64,000 bases of DNA from Caldithrix abyssi. Its GTDB lineage: Bacteria > Calditrichota > Calditrichia > Calditrichales > Calditrichaceae. Below, one piece after another: positions 41,583 through 51,660 of the stretch; the stretch's first letter is position 1, and each line of letters opens with the position of its first letter. Location: NCBI GenBank assembly GCA_011369465.1, contig DRQG01000151.1:1-64000 (forward strand). The letters run 5' to 3'. A program made the translations under genes and the position numbers. The notes under the pieces were generated by a model. It made no database searches. It saw nothing but the letters and a program-made list of their open reading frames with translations, and was not told where the DNA came from.

Positions 41583-42704
41583 TTACTTTATCCGGCCGCG
41601 CTCGCGCAGCACGGCTTCGATATGTTCCAGTATGACCGGCAGCGGATCGCCCCGGTACAATGCTTTCATTTTTTCGGACATGGCCTGCAAATCCGCCTGC
41701 CCGTCAAAAATGGATTGCAGAGCTCCGGCCAGATTTTCCGTTAATTTTTCATCATCCCGCACCAAAAGAGCGGCCTTTTTATCGGCCACCGCCCGGGCAT
41801 TATGGAACTGGTGATCGGCCGCGGCGTGCGGATAAGGCACAAAAACGGCCGGCAGCCCGCTGAAAATCAATTCGGATATGGTCATTGCCCCGGCCCGGCA
41901 CACGGCAAAGTCGGCCAGGGCATACGCCGCGGCCATATCTTCGATAAACGGTTTAACCTGTACGGCGGTACTGTTATTTTCCCGCACATGGGCCGCCATT
42001 TTTTCGTACTCCCGCGCTCCGGTTTGCCAGAGCAGTTGATATTCCGGCGGAAAGAAGCGGCGTTGCAAAAGTTCCCACACAGCCCGGTTTATGGAAGCCG
42101 CCCCCTGGCTGCCGCCGAAAACCAGAATAGTTTTTTTATCTGCCGAAAGACCAAAACGGCTGCGCAGGGTTTCCCGGTTTTCTTTTACTTTTTTCAGCCG
42201 CAGCGGATTGCCGCACAAAACGGTACGGCTTTCCGCCGGTAAATAGGATCGGGCTTCTTCGTAGGCCAAAAATACCCGTTCCGCGCCGGCTGCCAGCAGA
42301 CGGGTGGTCACGCCCGGGTAGCTGTTTTGTTCCTGCAGCACAAAGGGAATACCCAGTTTTTGCGCGCTCTTCAAAACGGGGCCCATCACATAGCCGCCGG
42401 TTCCCACAGCCAGATCGGTTTGGAAGGCGGTCAATTCTTTCCGGCAAACCGCCAGACTTTTAAACAGTTTAAACGGAAAAGTCAGATTTTTTACGGTTAT
42501 CCGCCGGTGGAAACCGGCCACTGGCAGATTCACCAGCGGAAAGCCCTCCCGCGGCACCCATTTCTGTTCTATTCCGTTTTCCGTTCCGAAAAACAGGATA
42601 TCCGCCTGCCATTTTTTTTGAATGGCTTTGGCGATTTCCAAAGCCGGAAACAAATGTCCGCCCGTACCGCCTCCGGCGATAACGATTTTAAGCTTTTTGG
42701 TCAT
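41583..42704 (-). CDS. murG: MurG: lipid II-forming N-acetylglucosaminyltransferase
   Basis: This GT28 enzyme transfers GlcNAc from UDP-GlcNAc to lipid I on the inner membrane face. AGGGTGGHLFPALEIA is the N-terminal glycine loop; VFGGSQGAASINRA and the C-terminal CRAGAMTISELIFSGLPAVFVPYPHA bind UDP-GlcNAc. ATG 42704 is preferred to GTG 42713, which would overlap ftsW. Confidence 0.96.
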   Translation of the reverse strand: MTKKLKIVIAGGGTGGHLFPALEIAKAIQKKWQADILFFGTENGIEQKWVPREGFPLVNLPVAGFHRRITVKNLTFPFKLFKSLAVCRKELTAFQTDLAVGTGGYVMGPVLKSAQKLGIPFVLQEQNSYPGVTTRLLAAGAERVFLAYEEARSYLPAESRTVLCGNPLRLKKVKENRETLRSRFGLSADKKTILVFGGSQGAASINRAVWELLQRRFFPPEYQLLWQTGAREYEKMAAHVRENNSTAVQVKPFIEDMAAAYALADFAVCRAGAMTISELIFSGLPAVFVPYPHAAADHQFHNARAVADKKAALLVRDDEKLTENLAGALQSIFDGQADLQAMSEKMKALYRGDPLPVILEHIEAVLRERGRIK

Positions 42705-42705
42705 C

Positions 42706-43875
42706 TTAGTCACTAATCAAAACCCGATCCAGCATCGAGTTGGGATTTTCCCGGAAACGCGTCCAGGGCTGTTTGGCTCCCGATACGGACGGCTGTCGGG
42801 ATATATTCAACAAAATACCCACACTGATCCCCAAAAAGAGCAGATTACTGCCCCCGTAACTGATAAACGGCATGGGCAAACCCGTTGCCGGCAGCAGCAT
42901 ACTCACCACCGCCGCGTTGATAAAAGCAAAAAGTACGATATTCAAGGTGATTCCGATGGCCAGATAACGGCCAAACAAATCCGGAGCTTTTACGGCCAGC
43001 CTTAATCCGCGGAAAAAGATGATCAGGAACAGAATCAAAATCAGGGATGCGCCGATGTAGCCGAATTCCTCGCCGATAATTGAAAAAATGAAATCCGTGT
43101 GCGAATCGGGCAGAAAAAAGAATTTCTGTTTGCTCTGCCCCAGCCCGTGCCCGAACCAGCCGCCGCGTCCCAGACCGATAAGCGACTGTTTAATCTGATA
43201 GGCGGCATTAAAGGGATTATCCCAGGCCGCCATCCAGTCCTTAATCCGTTTGGTCTGATAGCTGTTGGCGGACATAACATAAATCGCCATCGGAACCACC
43301 GGCATAGTTATGGCCAAAATATGACGCAGACGCACCCTGCTGAGCAACAGCATGGAACCGGTTACCAGCATGGTCATCAGCGTGGTGCTCAAATCCGGTT
43401 GAATCACGATCAGAAACAAGACCACGGAGAGAACGACCAGCAAAGGGAGCAGTCCCTTCTTCAAATCGCGAATGCGTTCCTGCCGGGTGGACAGGAAATA
43501 GGCAAAATAAACGATCAGGGCCAGTTTGGCGAACTCGGACGGCTGGAAGTTGAAAAATCCCAGATGATACCAACGGGTTGCGCCTTTTATGGTTGTTCCG
43601 AAAAACGGCAAACCGGCCAGCAAAAGCATGGCGGTTACGATCAGCATCAGCGGAAATTTATTTTGTTTCAATTTGCGATAGTTTATTTTTGAAAAAGCAA
43701 TCATCACCATCAAGGCCACCACGCCCCAAATAATTTGTTTGCGAAAGAAGTAGGTTAGCGAACCGAAATTCGAATCGGCCATAATGGAACTGGCGCTGAA
43801 CACCATAATCAAACCGATCAGAAAAAGCGCGGTTACGCTTCCGGCCAAAAGATAATCCACTTTGTTTTTACCCAT
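42706..43875 (-). CDS. ftsW: Septal peptidoglycan glycosyltransferase FtsW (SEDS family)
   Basis: This 389-residue polytopic SEDS protein is paralogous to RodA. It has KGATRWYHLGFFNFQPSEFAKLALI, IQPDLSTTLM, and the C-terminal ATGLPMPFISYGGSNLL. It works with FtsI at the septum. Its start shares a base with the murD stop, and only a base separates its stop from the murG ATG. Confidence 0.95.
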   Translation of the reverse strand: MGKNKVDYLLAGSVTALFLIGLIMVFSASSIMADSNFGSLTYFFRKQIIWGVVALMVMIAFSKINYRKLKQNKFPLMLIVTAMLLLAGLPFFGTTIKGATRWYHLGFFNFQPSEFAKLALIVYFAYFLSTRQERIRDLKKGLLPLLVVLSVVLFLIVIQPDLSTTLMTMLVTGSMLLLSRVRLRHILAITMPVVPMAIYVMSANSYQTKRIKDWMAAWDNPFNAAYQIKQSLIGLGRGGWFGHGLGQSKQKFFFLPDSHTDFIFSIIGEEFGYIGASLILILFLIIFFRGLRLAVKAPDLFGRYLAIGITLNIVLFAFINAAVVSMLLPATGLPMPFISYGGSNLLFLGISVGILLNISRQPSVSGAKQPWTRFRENPNSMLDRVLISD

Positions 43876-45221
43876 CAGGATTCCTGTAATTTTTTTACCA
43901 ATGATTTAAATTGCCGGCCGCGGTCTTCAAAATCCGCAAACATATCGAAACTGGCGCAGGCCGGCGAAAGCAGAACCACTTCGCCCGGCCGGGCGGTTTG
44001 ACGGGCGCGGTTCACGGCATCCTGCAAAGAAGACGCCCGATAGAGAGGCGCCAGCCCCTGCCAGGCCGCGGCCATTTTATCCGCCGCCGTCCCGATCAGA
44101 ACGCATTCTTTCACGCGGCTGCGAATAAGCTCATTTAACTTGCTGAAATCGCTGCCTTTGTCCTTGCCGCCGGCAATCAGCACGACAGGCGTATCGAAAC
44201 TTTGCAGAGCCACGGTCAGCGATTCGATGGTGGTGGCTTTGGAATCGTTGATATACTGCACGCCGTCTATTTCCGCCACCGCTTCCAGGCGATGCTCAAT
44301 ACCGCGAAAGGCGCGCAAAACCCGGACAATCGCTTCCACGGGGATGCCCACTTCCCGGGCGGCCAGCGCCGCGGCCAGAGCGTTCATATAATTGTGCGGG
44401 CCTCTCAAAGCCATCTCTTTTACATCGAGCAGTTTTGTTCCTTTTACATACAACGCCGCGCCGTCAAACCAGGCCGCCGCTTGCGGATTTTGTTGGATAA
44501 AAAAGCCCTGTCGGCGGCTGTTCACTTTTGAACTCCATTCGCTCAGTTTTTCGTCGCTGCCGTTATAGACCAGCAGGTCGTCCCTTTGCAAATTTTTTGT
44601 GATGCGCCATTTGGCCTGCAAATAATCCTCGTAGCTGTCGTAACGATCCAGATGATTGGGCGCAAAATTGAGCACCACCGCAACCCGCGGGTGAAAACGG
44701 TCGATTGTTTCCAGTTGAAAGCTGGACACTTCCACCACAGCCGGACTTTGCGGATCGCTGTTTGCCGCGAATGCGGAAAAGGGGCTGCCGATATTTCCGG
44801 CCACAATCGGATGGGGGAAATGAGCCTTTAACATTTCGCCGATCAACGTGGTGGTGGTGGTTTTTCCGTTGGAACCGGTTACGGCGATCAAGGGCGAACG
44901 ACAAAACCAGGAGGCCGTTTCGATTTCCGAATACACGGGAATGCCGGCCCGTACAAATTTTTGCACCGTCTCCGACCGCACCGGTATGCCGGGACTGAGC
45001 ACCGCAAAATCGGCCTGATAGGCGCGATCTGTGTGTTGCCCGAACTCGAAGGCGATGCCTGCGCGCCCCAGTTCGGCGGCCTGCTCCTGTTTACTGCACA
45101 GCGGCGCGGAATCGCTTACATAAACATCGGCGCCCAGGTTTTTAAGCATTTTGGCCGCCGCCACACCGCTGCGGGCCGCGCCCAGAACGGTTATCTTCTT
45201 ATTTTTAACCGACTCGTTCAT
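43875..45221 (-). CDS. murD: UDP-N-acetylmuramoylalanine-D-glutamate ligase MurD
   Basis: This 448-residue Mur ligase adds D-Glu. The P-loop is AVTGSNGKTTTTTLIGEM (about 113-130). NFAPNHLDRYDSYEDYLQAKWRI and YINDSKATTIESLTVAL are MurD markers (the latter contains the NDSKATN-like motif). It overlaps mraY by 4 bp. Confidence 0.96.
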   Translation of the reverse strand: MNESVKNKKITVLGAARSGVAAAKMLKNLGADVYVSDSAPLCSKQEQAAELGRAGIAFEFGQHTDRAYQADFAVLSPGIPVRSETVQKFVRAGIPVYSEIETASWFCRSPLIAVTGSNGKTTTTTLIGEMLKAHFPHPIVAGNIGSPFSAFAANSDPQSPAVVEVSSFQLETIDRFHPRVAVVLNFAPNHLDRYDSYEDYLQAKWRITKNLQRDDLLVYNGSDEKLSEWSSKVNSRRQGFFIQQNPQAAAWFDGAALYVKGTKLLDVKEMALRGPHNYMNALAAALAAREVGIPVEAIVRVLRAFRGIEHRLEAVAEIDGVQYINDSKATTIESLTVALQSFDTPVVLIAGGKDKGSDFSKLNELIRSRVKECVLIGTAADKMAAAWQGLAPLYRASSLQDAVNRARQTARPGEVVLLSPACASFDMFADFEDRGRQFKSLVKKLQES

Positions 45222-46321
45222 TGCGTTTTAAAGGTTCCCAAACTGAGCAGAGCCAGTAAAATACCCAAAATCCAAAAGCGTATAACCACTTTGGATTCGT
45301 GCCAGCCCTTCAGTTCAAAATGATGATGAATGGGCGCCATCCGAAAGACCCGGCGGCCCTCACCGTATTTACGCCTGGTGTATTTGAAATAGGTGGTCTG
45401 AATGATCACCGAAAGCACTTCCAGTATGAAAATACCGGCCAGCAAAATCAGCAGCAGTTCTTTTTTAAGCAGAACGGCCAGAGTGCCCAGCGCGCTGCCC
45501 AGGGCCAGTGAACCGGTATCGCCCATAAAAATTTCCGCCGGATAGGCGTTGTACCACAGGAATCCGATGGCCGCTCCGAACACCGCCAGCGAAAAAATGG
45601 TCAGTTCCTGCGTGCCCGGCAGATAAATGATGTTCAGGTAATTACTGAAGTTCACGTTACTGCTCACATAGGCGATGCCGGCAAAGGCGATAAAGGCGAT
45701 TGCCGAAAGGCCGGCCGCCAAACCGTCCAGCCCGTCCGTTAGATTGACGGCATTGGAAGCGCCGGTCAGCACGAAAATGACGATGGGGATATACAACAAC
45801 CCGAAATCGATTTCCAGATTCTTAAAAAAGGGTACGCTGGTATTGGAATGCAGACCTTCGAAATAGGGATGAAAGTAGATCACCAGCGCGATAAACAACC
45901 CCACCGAGATCTGTCCGATCAGTTTGTAACGGCCGATCAGTCCTTTTTTGAATTTGAGAATCGATTTCAGATAGTCGTCGATAAAACCCACCAGTCCCAT
46001 AGTCAGCGTGGCCATAAAGATGAGCAGCACATAAATATTGCTGAGATCGGCCCACAGCAAAACCGCCACCATTATGGAAACCAGCAAAATAAGACCGCCC
46101 ATAGTAGGCGTACCCTTTTTAGCCTGATGCGAGGCCGGTCCTTCAATGCGGATTTCCTCGCCGATCTGGTATTTTTTGAGCAGGCGAATTATCTTCGGGC
46201 CGATCCACCAGGCAAAGAACAGTGCCGTAATTGCCGCCAGCGCCGCCCGCACCGTGATGTAACGGAACAGGTTAAACCCGAAAAAATAATCGCGAAACTG
46301 ATATAAAAATTCTGCCAGCAT
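45218..46321 (-). CDS. mraY: Phospho-N-acetylmuramoyl-pentapeptide transferase MraY
   Basis: This 367-residue polytopic enzyme forms lipid I. The catalytic region LVGFIDDYLKS carries the DD pair; NLTDGLDGLAAG and the C-terminal VFRMAPIHHHFELKGW (HHH motif) are diagnostic. About ten membrane helices are visible. Confidence 0.97.
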   Translation of the reverse strand: MLAEFLYQFRDYFFGFNLFRYITVRAALAAITALFFAWWIGPKIIRLLKKYQIGEEIRIEGPASHQAKKGTPTMGGLILLVSIMVAVLLWADLSNIYVLLIFMATLTMGLVGFIDDYLKSILKFKKGLIGRYKLIGQISVGLFIALVIYFHPYFEGLHSNTSVPFFKNLEIDFGLLYIPIVIFVLTGASNAVNLTDGLDGLAAGLSAIAFIAFAGIAYVSSNVNFSNYLNIIYLPGTQELTIFSLAVFGAAIGFLWYNAYPAEIFMGDTGSLALGSALGTLAVLLKKELLLILLAGIFILEVLSVIIQTTYFKYTRRKYGEGRRVFRMAPIHHHFELKGWHESKVVIRFWILGILLALLSLGTFKTQ

Positions 46322-46334
46322 AAAAGGCCATTCG

Positions 46335-47720
46335 TTATATTTTATCTTTTATCAATTCCTCTTCCACCTTTTCCATCTGCAGGCCGCGGGAGCCTTTGAG
46401 CAGAAGCAGGTCGCCGGGACGGAGTTGTTCGTTGAGCCGCTGCGCCAGTTCTTTGTGGGTAGAAAAGCTTTGTACCCGTTTCCGCTGATCGGCGTTAAGA
46501 CGCCCGGCCGCTTCGGCAAAATGCGGGCCGATGGTCAAAACGCGTTCGGCTTTGCTGTTCAAAGCGGCCAGTAAAACCCCGTAATGGATTTTCACGCTGT
46601 TTTTGCCCAGCTCCAGCATATCGCCCAGCGCGAAAAACCGCCGCCCTTTAACCTGAATGGAGGCTGCCGTATCAAAAGCGGCACGCATGGAAAGCGCGTT
46701 GGCGTTATAGGCGTCATTGATCACCAGAACGCCGTTGATTTCCCGCATTTGCATCCGTTTGTCAAACCCCTCATAACCGGCCAGGGCTTCGGCGATTTCC
46801 TTTTCGCTGAAGCCAAACCGTATGGCCACGGCCGCGGCGGCCAGGGCATTTTTCACGTTGTGCCAGCCCGGCACCCGTAAACGGATATCCACGGCGTCGT
46901 TCAATCGAAAAGCGCCGCAGCCCCGGGCGTCCATTTCCAGTATGCGGCCCTGGACATCGGCGCCATCCTCCCAGCCGTAATCCACCGTCTCTTTGTCTGT
47001 GGCCGGATAATCGGCGATCCAGGGGTCGTCCAGATTACGGTAAATCAAAGCGCCGTCGGGCAGGCGGTCGAACAGGGAAAGTTTTTCCGCCGCCAGCTCG
47101 TCCTCCGAAGCAAAAAAGGCCAGATGCGCCCCGCCGATATTGGTTATCAAAGCCTGATCGGGCTGCACCATATCCGCCAGCGCGGCAATTTCGCCGGGAT
47201 GATTGGTTCCCAGCTCTATCACGGCGGTTTCGTTCTGAGCCGAAAGCCTCAGCAGAGTCAGCGGACATCCTATATGATTATTCAAATTACCCTCTGTTTT
47301 AAGCACATTGTATTTTTGCCCCAAAATATAGGCGATCATTTCTTTGGTGGTTGTTTTCCCGTTGGAACCGGTTAAGGCCAGAACGGGATAACCGAACTTC
47401 CGACGATGCGCCGCCGCCAGTTGCTGCAAAGCCCGCAATGTATCGGGAACCAGCAGCAGCGGAAGCGGCATTGCCGATCTGTTTTTAATCTTTTTTTTCG
47501 CAGCCACCGCCAGCGCGGCGCCCTTTGCGGCCGCCGCCTCTATAAAATCATGGCCGTCAAAGTGCTCGCCTTTAATAGCCCAAAACACTTCGCCGGGTTT
47601 CACGGTGCGCGAATCGATGTTCACGCCGTTGAGTTTACGATTTTTCTTTTCATCCCGGGCCGGCCAAATCAGCTCGGCCTGCGGCAGGGCCAGCAGATCA
47701 TCCAAAGCAAGCTCAGACAT
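46335..47720 (-). CDS. murF: UDP-MurNAc-tripeptide-D-alanyl-D-alanine ligase MurF
   Basis: This 461-residue ligase adds D-Ala-D-Ala. The P-loop is ALTGSNGKTTTKEMIAYI (about 115-132); VIELGTNHPGEIAALA and VINDAYNANALSMRAAFD are MurF signatures. GAGGA precedes the ATG. It overlaps murE by 8 bp. Confidence 0.96.
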   Translation of the reverse strand: MSELALDDLLALPQAELIWPARDEKKNRKLNGVNIDSRTVKPGEVFWAIKGEHFDGHDFIEAAAAKGAALAVAAKKKIKNRSAMPLPLLLVPDTLRALQQLAAAHRRKFGYPVLALTGSNGKTTTKEMIAYILGQKYNVLKTEGNLNNHIGCPLTLLRLSAQNETAVIELGTNHPGEIAALADMVQPDQALITNIGGAHLAFFASEDELAAEKLSLFDRLPDGALIYRNLDDPWIADYPATDKETVDYGWEDGADVQGRILEMDARGCGAFRLNDAVDIRLRVPGWHNVKNALAAAAVAIRFGFSEKEIAEALAGYEGFDKRMQMREINGVLVINDAYNANALSMRAAFDTAASIQVKGRRFFALGDMLELGKNSVKIHYGVLLAALNSKAERVLTIGPHFAEAAGRLNADQRKRVQSFSTHKELAQRLNEQLRPGDLLLLKGSRGLQMEKVEEELIKDKI

Positions 47721-49170
47721 TTTCCTCCGCCTCTTTGGCCACGGTCACATCGTCAAAGGGATGCTTCACGCCGTTGATATCCTGGTATTTTTCGTGTCCT
47801 TTTCCGGCGATGAGAATCAAATCGCCGGGCCGGGCCATTGCCACCGCCTGCCGGATAGCCTCACGGCGATCCACGATTACATCATATCCGGAACCGTTTT
47901 TCATTCCTTTCAGAATATCTTCGATTATGGCCCGCGGGTCTTCACTGCGCGGATTATCGGAAGTTACGATCACCCAGTCCGCTTCTTTTTGCGCCGCTTC
48001 GGCCATTTGCGGTCGTTTCCCGCGATCCCGGTCGCCGCCGGCGCCAAACACGACGATCAATTTCCGTTCGGTGATCCGCCGTACCGCCTGCAGGGCCTTT
48101 TGCAGGGCATCCGGAGTGTGCGCATAATCCACCACGGCCTTCACGCCCTTTTTCACCGTAAAACTTTCCAGCCGGCCGGGCACATAGCTCAGATTTTCAA
48201 CGCCCTTACGGATGGCTTCCCTGTCCACTCCCAGAGCCAATGCCGTGGCGACGGCGGCCATAATGTTTTTTACGTTAAACTCACTGATCAGCCGGCTATG
48301 CAGATCGATTTGGCCTGACGGCGTTTGCAAACGTATCCGCATCCCGTTGGCGTCCATTGTCCAGTCCAGCGCCCGCACATCGGCCTGCTCGGTAAAACCG
48401 AAGGACAGCGCGGCTGAAGAATATTCATCCAGCAAACGGCGGCCATAAGGATCGTCCGCATTGATTACCGCCCGGCCGTTATCGGAAAGCAGGCTGAACA
48501 AACGCGCCTTGGCCCGAAAATAGGCCTCTTCGCTTTTATGAAAATCCAGATGATCGCGGCTTAAATTGGTGAATACCGCCGCATCAAAACGTAAACCGTC
48601 CACCCGGTGCAGTTCCAGGGCGTGGGACGAAACCTCCAGCACGCAGGCCTTCTGTCCGTGCTGAACCAGCGTATCCAGAATGCGGCAAATATCCAGCGAT
48701 TCCGGCGTGGTGTTCCAGGCATTTACAGTTTTATCGGCATAATAATAGGCGATGGTGCCAATGAGTCCGCTTTCCGTTCCGGCCGCCCCTAGGATGGAAC
48801 GCACCAGAAAAGATGTGGTCGTTTTTCCGTTGGTGCCGGTAATACCGACCAGCTTCAGGGCGGCGATGCTTTCCCGGTATAAATTCGCCGCCAGCCGGGC
48901 CAGGGCCAGACGGCTGTTTTCCACTATGATTTGCGGCAGAGCCAGTCCGGGTGATTTTCGTTCCACCACTGCTGCCGCGGCGCCCTGTTTTTGCACCTGC
49001 GTTAAAAATGAGTGACCGTCCACCGAAAAACCGGGGACGGCCACAAACAACCCTCCCTTTGTTATTTTCCGCGAATCATACTCCAGCGCGTTTATGATCT
49101 GCCCGCGGAGCGATTCGGGAATGTTTTGTGTAATTCCCTGTAAAAGCTGCTCTATGGTTTTTGGTTTCAT
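47713..49170 (-). CDS. murE: UDP-MurNAc-tripeptide synthetase MurE, meso-diaminopimelate type
   Basis: This Mur ligase adds the third amino acid of the stem peptide. The P-loop is GITGTNGKTTTSFLV; the substrate-specificity motif is SDNPRSEDP, where DNPR indicates meso-diaminopimelate rather than lysine. ATG 49170 avoids overlap with ftsI and is preferred to TTG 49185. Confidence 0.96.
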   Translation of the reverse strand: MKPKTIEQLLQGITQNIPESLRGQIINALEYDSRKITKGGLFVAVPGFSVDGHSFLTQVQKQGAAAAVVERKSPGLALPQIIVENSRLALARLAANLYRESIAALKLVGITGTNGKTTTSFLVRSILGAAGTESGLIGTIAYYYADKTVNAWNTTPESLDICRILDTLVQHGQKACVLEVSSHALELHRVDGLRFDAAVFTNLSRDHLDFHKSEEAYFRAKARLFSLLSDNGRAVINADDPYGRRLLDEYSSAALSFGFTEQADVRALDWTMDANGMRIRLQTPSGQIDLHSRLISEFNVKNIMAAVATALALGVDREAIRKGVENLSYVPGRLESFTVKKGVKAVVDYAHTPDALQKALQAVRRITERKLIVVFGAGGDRDRGKRPQMAEAAQKEADWVIVTSDNPRSEDPRAIIEDILKGMKNGSGYDVIVDRREAIRQAVAMARPGDLILIAGKGHEKYQDINGVKHPFDDVTVAKEAEENV

Positions 49171-49175
49171 ACCAA

Positions 49176-51248
49176 TTACTCGCAAACCAGCACCAGCTCG
49201 GTGCGTTTTTTAACCCGCGTACCCGCGCGCGGTCTTTGGCTCCGGACGATACCCTTTTTCTGCCCCTGCAAAGTTATCTTGAACAACTGCAAATTAACAC
49301 GATCCAGGGCTTCACGCAGGGTGAGTCCGGTTAGTTTGGGTACACGATTGTTTTGTACCAGAGCATCTGTTGTGTTCAGAATAACCGTGTTATCTTTTAA
49401 AACAGCTTCTTTAACAAATACCCCCTGCCCCGCTAATTTGTAATCCATATCTTTTTCATCCAGCAAAGCCCGGGCCGATTCAATCCGGAAACCGTTCAGG
49501 GGCGGCAGATCGCCTGCTTCCTCCGCCGGGGCGTATTCCGTTTGCGCGGCAATGTTACCCGGCGCCGCAATAGGCTGTTCAAAATAAAAAATGCGCTGCA
49601 CAATCCGGCTGAAAACCGGCGCAGCTACCGACCCGCCATAGTGATAGGTCTGCGGTTCGTCAATAATCACCGCTACCACAAAACGGGGCATTTCAAAATC
49701 GGCGAAGCCCACAAAAGAAGCGATATATTTATTGCTGTAATACCGTTTGTTTTTACGATCGTATTTTTTGGCTGTTCCTGTTTTACCGCCTACGGTCAGG
49801 CCGTCCACACGGGCCTTTGTGCCGGTGCCCCGTTCCACAACGCCCTTCATAAACAGCTTCAACTGCCGGCTCACCGGCTCTGAGATAACCTGACGAATCT
49901 GTTCAGGCTCATTCAATATCTCTTCCCGTCCGTCCGGATAGCGCAATCGGCTGATCACGAAAGGGCGGTACAAATATCCGCCGTTCACCACAGCCGAGTA
50001 AGCCGCCGCCAGATGCACCGCCGTTACCCCGATTTCATAACCGATGGAAATAGAGGCCCGGGATACGCCCGACCACCTGGCCGGTTGTTCCAGCCGGCCG
50101 GGATTGGCGCCTTGCAGTCCGATACCTGTATCCATCCCGAAGCCAAAATTTTTAAGATAACGAAACAGCGTGCGCGGGGGCAGTTTTTCGGCCAGACGAA
50201 TCATACCTACATTGGACGATTTCTCCACCACTCTTTGAAAACTGAGCCAGCCGTGCTTTTTCGTATCCCGAAAAACACGGTCGTACACCTTATATTTGCC
50301 ATTGTTGCAGTGCACAATGCTGTCTTTATTGTAGATGCCTTCCTGCAATAAAGCCGCGGCGGTCATAATTTTCATCGTGGAACCGGGCTCAAACACATCG
50401 GTGATGCAGCGGTTGCGTTTGGCGTCTTCTGGAAAACGACTGTGCCGGTTGGGGTCGAACTCCGGATAATTGGCCATGGCCAAAATGGCGCCGCTGAACG
50501 GGTCCATGACAACAGCCATGCCGCTTTTTGCTTTTACCCGCCGCACTCCATCGGCCAATTCCTGTTCCACCACCGTTTGAATGTTTTTATCGATGGTCAA
50601 AAACAGATCGGCGCCGGGCTGCGCTTTTTTAATGGGATGATCGGCATCGTAATACACGCGTCGCGGGCCGTCATACTGCAAAACCGCTTCGCCGGGGCGG
50701 CCGCGTAGATATTCATCAAACTGCAGTTCAATGCCGCTGAGTCCGCGGTCATCGGGATCGGTAAAACCCAGCAAATGAGCGCCGTAGGTTTTAAAGGGAT
50801 AGAAGCGGCGAAAGTTGGGCGTTTTGATCAAGCCCGGATCATCCAGCTTTAATAATTTACCGGCCCTTTCATCCGACACCCGCCGTTCCAAAAAAACGAA
50901 ATGGCTTTTACGCTCCAGGCGGGTTAAGTAGTACCGGGTCGGCCGCCCGAATGAACGGGCGCAGGCCTGCGCCACGCGGGTTTTGTCGGCAATCATAATC
51001 GGATCGGCCGCAATATCGTACTGGATGATCGTGGTGGCCAGCTTATTTCCGTTAACATCGCAAATAGCACCGCGCCGCGCCGGCAGGACAATCTTTTTTT
51101 CGTACTGCCTCTGGGCTACACCATCAAAGCGGTCGTGCATAAGGATTTGTACCCGAAAGAGGTTGGCTTCGATCAGCAGCCAAAACAGCACCACAGCCGA
51201 AGCCAGAAAAAACAGCCGTATGCGGCTTATTTTTGCTGATTTGCTCAT
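49176..51248 (-). CDS. ftsI: Division-specific penicillin-binding protein FtsI (PBP3) with PASTA domain
   Basis: This class B PBP of about 690 residues makes septal crosslinks. It has an N-terminal membrane helix and pedestal domain (ARRGAICDVNGNKLATT). The transpeptidase motifs are FEPGSTMKIM (SxxK), EKSSNVGMI (SxN) and GKTGTAKK (KTG). At the C-terminus the stretch VPKLTGLTLREALDRVNLQ begins a PASTA-like domain, a feature more usual in Gram-positive and FCB PBPs than in Escherichia coli. ATG 51248 is preferred to GTG 51257. Confidence 0.95.
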   Translation of the reverse strand: MSKSAKISRIRLFFLASAVVLFWLLIEANLFRVQILMHDRFDGVAQRQYEKKIVLPARRGAICDVNGNKLATTIIQYDIAADPIMIADKTRVAQACARSFGRPTRYYLTRLERKSHFVFLERRVSDERAGKLLKLDDPGLIKTPNFRRFYPFKTYGAHLLGFTDPDDRGLSGIELQFDEYLRGRPGEAVLQYDGPRRVYYDADHPIKKAQPGADLFLTIDKNIQTVVEQELADGVRRVKAKSGMAVVMDPFSGAILAMANYPEFDPNRHSRFPEDAKRNRCITDVFEPGSTMKIMTAAALLQEGIYNKDSIVHCNNGKYKVYDRVFRDTKKHGWLSFQRVVEKSSNVGMIRLAEKLPPRTLFRYLKNFGFGMDTGIGLQGANPGRLEQPARWSGVSRASISIGYEIGVTAVHLAAAYSAVVNGGYLYRPFVISRLRYPDGREEILNEPEQIRQVISEPVSRQLKLFMKGVVERGTGTKARVDGLTVGGKTGTAKKYDRKNKRYYSNKYIASFVGFADFEMPRFVVAVIIDEPQTYHYGGSVAAPVFSRIVQRIFYFEQPIAAPGNIAAQTEYAPAEEAGDLPPLNGFRIESARALLDEKDMDYKLAGQGVFVKEAVLKDNTVILNTTDALVQNNRVPKLTGLTLREALDRVNLQLFKITLQGQKKGIVRSQRPRAGTRVKKRTELVLVCE

Positions 51249-51270
51249 TGTTCTCACTTACGTATAGCAG

Positions 51271-51660
51271 CTATTGGACGCCGGCCACGCGATATTGCCG
51301 TTTATCTTCGTCTTTCTTCTTTCCGAAGTCCTTCTTCAAAGCCAAAAAGTCGTCATAATTTTCCAGACGAAGCAGCGCTCCCTTGTCCTCGTTTGGTACG
51401 AGCCCCAGTTTTTCTCTGGCTATTTTGCTGATGCGGTCAATGTTTTTCAATCGTTCCACTTCGCTGCGCAGTTTTTCCGTGGCGTCAAGCAGTTGATTTC
51501 TTTTCTCTTCAAGACGAGGCAGTTCCTTATTTAACAAATCGATTTTGAACCCCTGGTACATCCGCGCCGAAATCACAAAAACCAGAGAAAACAACACGAT
51601 AAAGCTGACCATTCTTTTGCGCGTGCTGCTTTTGAGTTTCTTTACTTTTTTTGTTCTCAT
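51271..51660 (-). CDS. ftsL: Cell division protein FtsL-like
   Basis: This 129-residue bitopic protein has a basic N-terminus, one membrane helix (about 19-38: VSFIVLFSLVFVISARMYQG) and a leucine-zipper-like coiled coil (NKELPRLEEKRNQLLDATEKL). IARE-KLGLVPNED follows, as in FtsL/DivIC proteins. It overlaps rsmH by 4 bp. It recruits FtsW/FtsI to the septum. Confidence 0.82.
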   Translation of the reverse strand: MRTKKVKKLKSSTRKRMVSFIVLFSLVFVISARMYQGFKIDLLNKELPRLEEKRNQLLDATEKLRSEVERLKNIDRISKIAREKLGLVPNEDKGALLRLENYDDFLALKKDFGKKKDEDKRQYRVAGVQ